In this document: piece after piece, positions 1 to 8,766 of the stretch
Numbering within the stretch: the stretch's first letter is position 1
How the letters are laid out: each line of letters begins with the position of its first letter
Assembly: GCA_036345935.2 (NCBI GenBank)
Contig: JADWOT020000002.1
Location: 6,323,145-6,387,144, forward strand
Length of the DNA stretch: 64,000 nucleotides
DNA from: Taenia hydatigena
Taxonomy: Eukaryota > Platyhelminthes > Cestoda > Cyclophyllidea > Taeniidae
Direction of reading: 5' to 3'
Made by a program: the position numbers and the translations under genes
The notes under the pieces: model-generated
The model's input: the letters and a program-made list of their open reading frames with translations, nothing else
Database searches by the model: none
What the model was told of the DNA's origin: nothing

Positions 1-126
1 GTAATTCGTCTCCCTGGCCTTATTTGACCTATCAAGACAGAAAGGCTGATCACAAGGTGTAAATATTCTGAAAATTTGGCTCCTTGCTTTGCTTTACCTT
101 TTATTACACGCGTGTTAAAGTTCGGC

Positions 127-342
127 TCACAAAACTTTGACAAATGAATGGATGTCATGGGTTCTCATTCTTGTAAATTGGAAGTTCAATTGCAAAGCCT
201 CAGAACAGACGCTTGTATAGATTTCGCTTGTCAAGTCTTCGTTACCTTGAACTTCACACAATTTATTGTAAATGGTGCTAAGATGTGATGCCACTTGTTC
301 CTTAATCCTCGGCATAGGTGCGAGAAGGAGGATAAGGCACAA
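127..342 (-). CDS. Possible exon of an unrecognised minus-strand gene (left copy)
   Basis: A 71-codon open frame ends in a stop and is mirrored at 25349-25564 with a single Ile/Val change. Its sequence looks protein-like: charged and amphipathic, with a run such as IKEQVASHLSTIYNKLCEV that should be helical. The upstream part of the frame lies over a pyrimidine-rich stretch ending in AG, so a splice acceptor just before the Pro-Arg-Ile-Lys segment is as likely as a start at the internal Met. I recognise no domain. High arm-to-arm identity means that conservation of the frame proves little. Confidence 0.3.
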   Translation of the reverse strand: MCLILLLAPMPRIKEQVASHLSTIYNKLCEVQGNEDLTSEIYTSVCSEALQLNFQFTRMRTHDIHSFVKVL

Positions 343-424
343 TTCGAGTCCAGTGTTTATAACATGAGCGCGTGAATTTATTTGGTTCGCAATTAGAGTT
401 GAGCATGCGCATGTATTCCAAATG

Positions 425-1555
425 AGGGTAGGAATGCCGTCGGTTCAAAAGCGTGAGCCAAACAAGGGCTTTCATGGACCTAAATCTATCGCTTGCATTA
501 GTTCAAAATATCTTTGAAACACGCGAGAGATCCTGCCAACTTCTTCCTATTTATTTGAGATTAGATCACACAATTCCCAATGGGATGAGTTATGAGAAAT
601 GTTCATATCAGCTAAGCATCAGCGAGGACAGGAGCCAGGATATTTAGCAAATGGAGGATGCTTTAGTCAAATTCGTTTGACGATTTCCTAAATCACGGTA
701 ATCGCACCACTTTAAATCCCTGGTAGATATACTCGAAACTTCTCTGCAGTTGTTATCCATAGCAAGGGCTAAGCGACTCTTTCGTAATGTTAACATTTAC
801 TTCAAGACATTCCATCGAATGCAGTCAGAGAATACATTCTTGCTTTACCTTAACTATGCGGTGCATTCAAATGGTGGTCACGAAGGTGAAATGCGATTTT
901 TAATGCAACCTTTGGCTAAACGTTTTGCGCATGCTTGTTAATTATACAATGAATCGCAAGCGAATTTGCGACTGTCATCATCTAAACACATTTAGCTATA
1001 TAAAGCTAAGTTTGATTTATTAGTCAGTGTCCAACATTTTACGAAAATCATGTCTGTCGCACAATTTATAGAGAATGAGACATGTGCGTGGTCGCTGCAA
1101 GCAACTTCCCTTGATTTGTATTTTGAGTGGCACAAATGATTTACTTTCGCACAGTCGCCAACTTAGAAGTCGTAAATACGTACGATTCTAGGTATAGAAT
1201 CACAGACAAACACATAGCAAGCTAGTCACTTTGCTTAAATTTTTCACCATAGGCCTTTATGCAGCAACCAGATTTGCGTATAGACCGATATATTCTGCCC
1301 ATCAGTACCTCGTTACATAGGTCTAACTATGTTTCACTTCAGTAAGCAATTATTGACGAAAAATGATTAGAATTATCAGAGCAAAAAGCTTTATTGTTGG
1401 TGTTAAAAAAAATTGAATGCGCTCTGGAGACCCGCACCATAACACATGGTGCTGTTTAACCTTTATAGTTCCGGTCCATCGCTCAGGCATGGATAATTAG
1501 CGTTGCTCAGCATAGGGACAGGCATACTTCACTGATAACTCAAAAGTCAGCATTG
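425..1555. other. 1.13 kb segment present only in the left IR1 arm
   Basis: In the right arm the flanks ccaaatg and gtcggcc are directly joined (around 25260-25275). Here they are separated by about 1131 bp. The ends show no obvious terminal inverted repeat and no target-site duplication longer than a TG. This is therefore either an insertion of unknown type here or a microhomology deletion in the right arm. Two short ORFs (453-647 and 750-941, + strand) inside it resemble nothing I know. The break falls inside a minus-strand frame that is open in the right arm and contains the string HAPEVADHLEYMRMLNSQL. Confidence 0.8.
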
Positions 1556-2149
1556 GTCGGCCACTTCAGGTGCATGAATATGAAAGCCTACATGTCGCCT
1601 TCGTTGTACTACTATTCGGCGAACATACGCTGTCGCCGCAGCAAGTGTTCAATGCATCAGATCAAATCGCCAGGAAGCTCACAGACGATAAATAGATTGA
1701 AATTTCAAACGCCCAAATGAGAACTGTTGTTACAATCGCAAAATTACAGTTGGCTCGAAAATTTATTAAGTTCGCGCTGACAAAATCATGCTTCAGCTTG
1801 TTTTGTTTTAGCGCGTTAGACGTCATTGCGGCAAGCGGACATTAAACGATTTGAATTTTAATCAATTTGTTCATGAGAACAAATCAGCAAGAAGCGAGTA
1901 GCTCTGGGGTGAATATGAGTCCTCATTTTTATGTGCAGGTGGCTTTTGTGTTTGCTGCAACATTGCCTTTTTAATAAACGGTCTTTTGAAAAGTGAGGCT
2001 GCTTTCCGTTTAAATGTCTACTAATGCTATTTTAATTTGGTATGGTTATATCCAACAAAACTTTGCCACGGGGATTTCCTTTAATGTAAATCGATTCACT
2101 TAGACTAATTTATGCGCCCGTTCGCTTTTCTACTTTAAAGGAAAGACGA

Positions 2150-4705
2150 ATGGTCACCGGCCCTTCAGGTGGTGGCAGTACTTCAGTTACCTTGTCTCAA
2201 GCAGTGGGAAATAATCTGCTCTCGGTCGCGAGGCAACTACTGGAAGACGGCGTGCGTTGTCTTTAACCCTTCTCAATCGATTGACCCTATCCTTCTTTAT
2301 TCGACACGAAGTGACTAACAAGGCCTATACTTTCCATTTTATTAATCCGTGCATAAAACTTGCGCAGCTAGCCAAACATAGTGCCTGTTTATAGGCAATA
2401 GCATTAGCAGCTATAACGCTCAATTTCGTTACTAGTCGTAAGGAAACATTGCCTGTTCAACATGAGTAAATCAGTCCACGCATCTGGTCTTGCATTACTT
2501 TACAATTTCTAGGCTGATCCCAATGTACACACAGAAGATTCCATGACGACTTGACTCACAGAAGCTACGTTAGTGGGTAGCGTAGGGATAACGCAGCTGT
2601 TCCTCGATAATGGGCTTACACTTACCTGTGTGATTACCTTGGCAAAATGCCCCTTCACTAAGCGGCAAGAAAAAACAATTTAATCGCCGTCACCCTGCTG
2701 TGTAAATCTGACAGCGCAGCCAATATAAAAATATTAGCCACCAAACATTGCTAATGGAAGCCCATACACATGGTCACTCTGTTGCTGTGCAATACCTGCT
2801 TTCTCACGAGGCCAATGAGAAAGGTCAATCGATTAAATTCCGTGGCACTTGGCATTGTTACTTTCCTTGCATCCAATCTTTTTTGTACATGGCTAAGCAA
2901 TTGTGAGCCCCCAATGTTCTGGGAGGCACTCTCACCGATAATATTCCGCGCAGGGTTGTCTAATGCCTTTCTTAACCACTATATGATATGATGCCCCAGG
3001 ATTCCATACATTTTGATGTCAAATTGACTTTGGAATTTTGTCAGCCCCATTTATGCCGCCAATAAGTGCACTAATATATCAAGGCAAAATAATGAGCATA
3101 TTACCTTAATTAAACTAAGTCCTGCTTTTTCAGCACATGCACAGATCGGACGATGAGAAGGATAAGGAAATTAGAAGTGATGAGCCACAAACTCTCTCTC
3201 AAGCCATACTTCATAACAATATCGCTGCCATGAAGCGTTTGTTGGAGAACGATGTAGGTCGCTTTTCGTATTCGTAATCTCCTGTGCTCTAAAATAAAAT
3301 AGACTTCACCAAATCGCGGAGGTGAATTTGTAGGTAGTTAAGATTATTTAAGACAGGAAGAGTTAACGCAATATCTTAAGGAAAGCAAAACTAGACCTGT
3401 TCTATGCACTCATAACATAGGGTTAATGCGACTGACAAATGTAGGAGGAGCCATTTTCATTCTCAGGCGGATCCTAACGAAAGCGATGCAAAGTCGTGGT
3501 GTCCTCCACTTCATTTGGCAGCGTATAAGGGAGATCAAGATGCATTGAAGATCCTCCTTGAGCATGGCGCTTCGGTTTCTCGCACCGACAATATCATGAA
3601 CACCGTGCTTCACTGTGCAGCCACAAAAGACCACCTGCCATGTGTACGAATGCTTCTCAAGCAAGGAGCTCGCTCCGAAGCGAAAAACTTGTATGGTCGG
3701 ACCCCTTTGGATAGAGCCGTTCGTTACAATCACATGAATGTTGTGCGGTACCTCATTTCTCATGGTGTCGACGAGGGCTACAAACTAAATGAAAGAAACC
3801 AATCTGCGCTTACTCTTGCTGCTGCCGAGGTATGTATTCTGCGTTCGCTTTATGACATTCACGGAGACAACGGCTTTACTCATTGCTAGCACAACTGCGT
3901 GTAAGAACAATTTTGCGCACCGCATACTCTCAAAATAGTAAAAAATGCAATGGTCTATCGAATAAATAAGGTAATACCTCACGACACATTTACGTGCATG
4001 TTCATTCCTCGTACAAACAGGGTGACTACGAAATGGCGAAACTCATTTTGGAAACCACCCGCTCCTCCCCTTCTCGAAGCAGATGCCTGCAAGTTGCATT
4101 TGAGCATGCTGCCTTAAACGGTCACCTGCTACTGTTGCAACTGCTACTCATGCATGGAGCTGACATCAACTATTCTGATACCTCTGTGGATCCACCAATT
4201 TTTGCAGCAATTCGTGGCCGTCACCTGCCTGTTCTTCAATACTTTCTGTCAAACGGAGCAAATATTGAGCAGAAGGACAGTGAGGGCTGGACGCCACTTA
4301 TGCTGGCCGCCAAGGTCGGTGACGTAAAAATAGTTGACTATCTTTTGGCCGCTGGTAAGTGGTTGCTTTTGTACAGTCGTAGTGCTTACTGAGCCCTAAA
4401 TTTTCTTAATTATAAAGAACTTATCCCTTTAAAGATAACATAGATTTTTGTACCTTTACAACAATAAAGTAGCGCCATCATTTATTCCAACCACCTGTTT
4501 AGGCAAATAGCCTCCTAATCAGCTCCATATTTGCTTTGCCACTAACAATGTGTTATTTCCAACTTTCTTCTGCTCAGGAGCTGATGCCAATGCGACGACT
4601 GAAAGGAATATGACAGCCTTTTTGGTCGCCAATGATCTCGGTCACAGAGAAATATGTGAGAAAATATTAAGTGCTGTAGAACGTCGTAATAACCATGAAT
4701 TATGA
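2150..4705 (+). CDS. Ankyrin-repeat protein gene, left copy (multi-exon)
   Basis: The best-supported exons are 3134-3253, 3467-3829, 4021-4354 and 4578-4705. All have AG/GT boundaries and matching phases (0, 0, 1), and they end at TGA 4703-4705. Together they encode about eight ankyrin repeats with the usual LHLAAYKGD, LLEHGA and TPLMLAAK signatures, and a short tail ending NNHEL. A first exon with ATG at 2150 (to 2251, donor GTGCGT) encodes a Gly/Ser-rich start and half a repeat (RQLLEDG). The next ankyrin exon, 2513-2629, begins ADPN but holds an in-frame TGA (2552-2554). Another repeat-like stretch (LLMEAHTHGHSVAVQYLL) lies at about 2733-2822. Ankyrin repeats bind other proteins; no second domain such as a channel, SAM, SOCS or kinase domain is visible, so the partner is unknown. 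The C-terminal half is convincing. Whether the N-terminal half is expressed is doubtful because of the shared stop. Confidence 0.8.
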
Positions 4706-4974
4706 CCTGCCTCTTGGCTATGCTCTTAAACATCAATTTCATGCCGAGCGATTTTAGCAAGAGTGTCAATGAAGCCCAATTTTATTTGTTCTACTGTTTC
4801 ATCGTTTTGGGACTTTGCTGGATAATTGATGCGATAGCAGTAGCGTATTTGCCTGTTTATTTTGCTTACGTGATTTGGCGTCCATTTACGAAGATGGTAG
4901 TCGAATATGTAAAGGTCGAGAGTCTTCTTCCCTCGACTCGACGAATTCTTGAGCCACGATTCATCACCACATAA
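4702..4974 (+). CDS. Hydrophobic 90-codon ORF overlapping the ankyrin stop
   Basis: An ATG-initiated ORF begins at 4702, so its start overlaps the ankyrin stop in an ATGA arrangement and it runs through what should be the 3' untranslated region. The product would have one or two membrane segments (around FYLFYCFIVLGLCWIIDAIA) and a basic tail. The mirrored copy at 21294-21566 is intact with one Ile/Thr change, but the arms are too similar for this to show selection. It could equally be chance in a T-rich 3' UTR. I recognise no family. Confidence 0.2.
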   Translation: MTCLLAMLLNINFMPSDFSKSVNEAQFYLFYCFIVLGLCWIIDAIAVAYLPVYFAYVIWRPFTKMVVEYVKVESLLPSTRRILEPRFITT

Positions 4975-5044
4975 ATGAATGTGATCAGATAAACTTGTTG
5001 TTAGTAATCATTAGTAGTAATTATCGTAAGGGTATTCACGACAG

Positions 5045-5134
5045 GCCGAGGAACAATGTAAGGTTGCCATTGAGCAGATGTCTACTAAGTTAGCTGATCG
5101 ACGAGATGCGGCTTTGGGGGTGCTTTGCAAATAA
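5045..5134 (+). CDS. Possible short terminal exon, charged helix
   Basis: After an acceptor (ttcacgacag) a 29-codon frame reads AEEQCKVAIEQMSTKLADRR and then DAALGVLCK, ending in TAA at 5132-5134. Its heptad-like charge pattern suggests a helix or coiled coil. It lies about 340 bp downstream of the ankyrin stop and could end an alternative transcript or belong to the next gene. The same sequence is present in the right arm. There is no family match I can defend. Confidence 0.25.
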   Translation, partial: AEEQCKVAIEQMSTKLADRRDAALGVLCK

Positions 5135-5445
5135 ACTTATCAAGCACATGTTCATGGTTAGAGGCAACTAACTGGAATCAATCAGCCTTTTGTCGTTAGT
5201 CTGGAGTTAGTCGAACTGCATTATTCTGTCGAAAGTTGTCCTACATAAATCAGCTTCTTTAAATATTCATGAAAAATAAGGAACAAACTTCCCCGTTTCA
5301 TTCTTGTCCATTTCATCTGTTTTACACAGTTTTGGCTGCATTATTGGGATCAGGTCGTTATCCTCCCATCAGGTCTGCATAGAGTTGAGTCACAGGGAAC
5401 TCAGCCTAACATAATTCAACGTGTTTATTAAATTTCTCGCAACAG

Positions 5446-5576
5446 GTGCTTGCCTTCAATTTTTAGTGAAGAGTCGGGATAAGCTGGTGCAACATTGCTT
5501 CAAGCTGGTGTTTGGAATGTTGTTGCCAATAATGCGAGAGGAAATAGACTCCGCTGAAGGGCTTAAAGGAGCTGAG
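5446..5576 (+). CDS. Exon of the gene downstream of the ankyrin gene (left copy)
   Basis: The exon is 131 bp, flanked by a good acceptor (tctcgcaacag) and a GTATCA donor, entered in phase 1 and left in phase 0. It encodes about 43 residues with helical character (FLVKSRDKLVQHCFKLVFGM, then LLPIMREEIDSAEG). This is the style of HEAT or armadillo-type helical-repeat proteins, but I cannot assign a member. The right arm copy is about 20692-20822 on the minus strand with two residue changes. Conserved exons farther downstream, in the diverged inner arms, probably belong to the same gene. Confidence 0.45.
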
Positions 5577-6003
5577 GTATCATTTGGCATGATAGGTAAT
5601 CATTATTAAAGTACCCTAAGAGAGGGGTGGCTTACAGGTGTTGCTAATGGTGCTGCAGATTCCTCGTTTACCTCGTTCCTTTGGTTACTTAAATCTTTGG
5701 AGGTACAGACTTATTTAGAAATCTTGAACTTGGTCAATGTAAGTCTGGGTGCTTGCGTTTTGAACTCTAGTCTACCTCAAAAAGAGCTAACGATGCCTTC
5801 ATTGCTGGCATTGCGTTCGCCGAATGCCTCTCACCTGAAGAGCTCTTTATTTAGCGCGCGCATCACCTGAGTATCAAAGGCAACTTCAGTCCCTACTTTT
5901 AGCTTAAGGTGCGGAGCAGCGTGATTCCTATATTTTTCCACACCCGCTCCATTATTTGGTGTTATTATTTTGTACGAACGCAAATTCACACTTCTTCTCT
6001 CAA

Positions 6004-8733
6004 TCCTTTTCATTGATTAAAATTTCAACAACCCATTTGTTCGTTTAACCATTAAAAACTCTTATGGTTTGAGTGAATTTTTGTGGCAAGAATACATTTA
6101 TTAAGAGGTCAGCAGTATTATTTTGACGGTTGTTGGGGACGAAAGGATTCAATGAGACAAGTCACCTATTTCAACAAGGGATTCCTTTCAAAGTTACCAC
6201 ATTGCACACTGGTAGCAGAGGCATTTGCGGAACGTCGGTTCACTGCACTGTTAAAACATGTGCCTCGAAACCAATGGCTGGCGTACGCTTGGCGCAACTG
6301 AACAACAGCAGCAGTGGTAGCAGTGGCGCAGATTTGTTCAGGATCTGCATAGACAAACAGAGTACGTAGGAAATGGAGAAGTGAGGAGCAGATTAGTTAG
6401 CCTTTAGCCATTGTGCATTTTCTGTCTGCTTGACGGGATCCTCGACAGATGCAAAGTCATGGTGGGGAGGCTCACCTCAACATGTTAGATAGACGAAAGA
6501 TAAAATCGCGTATAATTAGGAGCTTTTCCAATGTCAAACCGTTAATCATTATAAGTATTAACTGAGAAGTGAGCCTTTTCCTTCACGCATCTAAGCCTTT
6601 CATTTACACTTCATTTGATCCTTTCTGTCCACTACATCACAACGCAGGAACTGCTGCACCGCGACGCACCTTGCGGAATTACAGAGGTTTTTATCAAACG
6701 CGTTAGCGAACGACTTACTGATAGCAGTCTGCACGAAGTGCATGTTCTTCTAAGAAATCAAAGAAAAAAAGTGCTGGTATACACTTCACTTATTTACTTG
6801 TCATCATTTTAGTGCCAGATTTTAAGATTTACCTATCCATGTTTGGCGCCAAAGGATTCAAACCCAAAGAAACATTCCTGCATCTGTCCATGCAAAAAGA
6901 GGTTAAGAGAATCAGCCCCCATCTCAGTGAAGTTCTGCGATAGCCTTATCAACCGAATCGGTGCATGGATGCTATGTTTGAACCTAATCGTTGGTAATTA
7001 ATGAAGTCTTTTCTAAAAAAGGTGCCATTTGCATCCAGTAAGAGGTAATGACAGTCCTCGAACCATGGGCTAAATGCCAAAAAGGCAACAAGATTCCTTG
7101 CTGATAATGCACGATAAAAGGTGGATTTTCTTATATGTTCACTCGTTTAGGCTGCTCGAGTTTTAAATAACCCATGATTTTGACAAGTTTTACGAGCAGA
7201 GCTAGCTATGCTGTTATTTTTGGATTGACTAGTGTTGTCAGTTTTCTAGAAGTACAAACCACATGTTTTGAGAATGTCCCAATTTTCTTCAATTCGCATA
7301 AAAGTGGTAGACTTTTGCGAAATCGGCCGTTTGTCCAAGTCACTCGGTCAACTGTGCCGCACCGCTTTTGGCTAGTAGGCAACTACGCTGCCTTGCCTTT
7401 CTGGATGTAAAGAAGAAACATGTTGTCATTATCATAGTGGATGATGCTTACTACTGAAAAGAGGTTCTCGCTTCTTTACCATAATTTCTGAATTAGTTGA
7501 TTTGCTTGTCAGCTGGTATGCTTGGCGAAGGGGCCACAATTGCAATCGATTAGCCTTGTAGACAGGATCAACTTACAGCTTCTTATTTTATCATGCATTT
7601 CGATTTTAGAATCCAAATATCGGTCTAACGCTCATAAGTTCTTTCTGTTTCAACTTTGACTCTCAACTTTTGATGCGTCCTTTGCGTAATAGCCTGGTGC
7701 TTAAGATAGTTAATGACCTTCTCTTAGGTAAGTACGCTTATGAGGGTGCATAGAAAAGGCATGAGGTGGTACCTCCCACACTCTCCCTTCTCTCATTCTC
7801 TCTCCTTTCTCTCTTTCTGCTATTTCTAAGATAAAACGTATTTTCCTACGATACTGTTTCTCAGCATGCTGTACGAAGCATGCGACTTAAGGTCTTGCGT
7901 ATTGCTGTTTTTCACCAATTTAAAGGTCTTCCTGTCCAGTCTACCGACTACGCATAATCGTTTAAGAGGGATCGATAGTGTTGAGTGGCCTCGAGCAGAC
8001 AGAGCTTGGAAATAATTGCTGATAAGTGTGCATAAATGCATGGCAGGGTCTCCATTTTATCACAAAAAAGGCAGCAAAGCATCTACTTAACTGTAAAATG
8101 CAGAGGTTAATTTTATTCAAAGCTCGGATCAAGACGGAATTCAAAAACTATGCGGTATTTAACCATATCGCAACATCTTAGCTTTTATGCTACGCAGGCT
8201 CAAACATAGTTCTGGAGTAGCAGCAAATCCAGACAGCGCTGTTATGCTACTAGACAAATGCGTTTGCGTGCTTTACACTGCACGGATATGGACGACGGCA
8301 TGCATCTAACGCACCCTGCAAATTGAAGCAATTCATTGGAGTAGTCTTGATTAAAGTCTGCATTAAAAGTCTTCCCTACTACTTCTTTAAGTAATTTTGA
8401 TGATTTCATTCATAAACAAAATATGGTGGTGCCTGGAGTTCTAAGGAAGGATGCCCACAGGAGTGACATACATATTACTCAAGTAGAGTCTTAATCGAGT
8501 CCTAGACCGCACGTAAGCGAGTGATTGGGACGACAAAATTACTTGCATTTTATGCTCAATATCTGTAATAGAGCAAGAGCTTTACTTGGTATGTGCATTT
8601 CTTGGTATAGTTAAATTAATTTTGGAGTTCACTCATTAAATTCTGAGAAACAGACGCAATCTGAGCTGATTGACATGCTATGTCGTGCACTTGGATGCTC
8701 TCGTCCTTTTTCAGTACAGAGAGCCTATTTTCA
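6004..8733 (+). repeat. Left inner arm of IR1 (diverged)
   Basis: Homology to the minus strand of 15961-18720 can be followed by eye through many anchors. Examples are the cagcagcag stretch at about 6305 against about 18410, the pyrimidine tract at 7783-7817 against about 16850-16900, the catgctgtacgaagcatgcg motif at 7866-7885 against about 16785-16804, and the final coding block at 8648-8733. Identity is perhaps 70-80%, with many small indels, so it is far lower than in the adjoining outer arms. Both inner arms carry the same series of decayed exons. Confidence 0.85.
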
Positions 8734-8766
8734 GACAGGCGCACAGCGGACCCTAATTAGAGCTTA
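6100..8766 (+). pseudogene. Decayed multi-exon gene of unknown function (left copy)
   Basis: Several blocks keep the same reading frame here and in the right inner arm. They are FNKGFLSKLPHCTLVAEA (about 6170-6225); GVRLAQLNNSSSGSSGADL (about 6280-6335); DFCEIGRLSKSLGQL (7310 on); FNFDSQLLMRPLRNSLVLK, then IVNDLLL, ending at a GTAAGT donor (7637-7727); QHAVRSMRLKVLRIAVFHQF (7862 on); and QSELIDMLCRALGCSRPFSV with QRAY (8648 on). This copy has stops inside conserved frames: tandem TAG at 7373-7378 and TAA at 7955-7957. A frame change also separates the first two blocks. The blocks are rich in leucine helices. They follow the 5446-5576 exon on the same strand, so they are probably the same gene. 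I cannot name the protein. Confidence 0.5.

Larger units (their letters stand above)
1..5966 (+). repeat. Left outer arm of large inverted duplication IR1
   Basis: This stretch is mirrored almost base for base by 20301-25694 on the other strand. Position 1 pairs with about 25694, so the arm probably continues to the left of the window. The inner homology ends at about 5966, pairing with about 20301. Small ORFs in both arms differ by only one or two residues per 60-130 codons, so identity is about 98-99% by eye. The main differences are a 1.13 kb segment present only here (about 425-1555), a duplicated exon block present only in the other arm (21820-22940), and scattered substitutions and single-base indels. 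The arm carries an ankyrin-repeat gene and the start of a downstream gene on the + strand, and a small minus-strand ORF near its outer end. Confidence 0.95.

Noticed and set aside
2770..2991. 73-codon + strand ORF (MVTLLLCNTCF...)
   Set aside because: It overlaps the ankyrin-like repeat in another frame, and its right-arm mirror ends differently; it is most likely chance.
3410..3763. 117-codon minus-strand ORF opposite the ankyrin exon
   Set aside because: It is a shadow of the well-supported + strand ankyrin exon; its mirror at 23067-23420 is likewise a shadow.
5831..6013. 60-codon minus ORF at the inner end of the left outer arm
   Set aside because: It crosses the outer/inner homology boundary and is not kept in the right arm.
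7783..7817. Pyrimidine-rich CT tract as a microsatellite or promoter element
   Set aside because: It is mirrored in the right inner arm next to decayed exons and is more simply an intronic pyrimidine tract.
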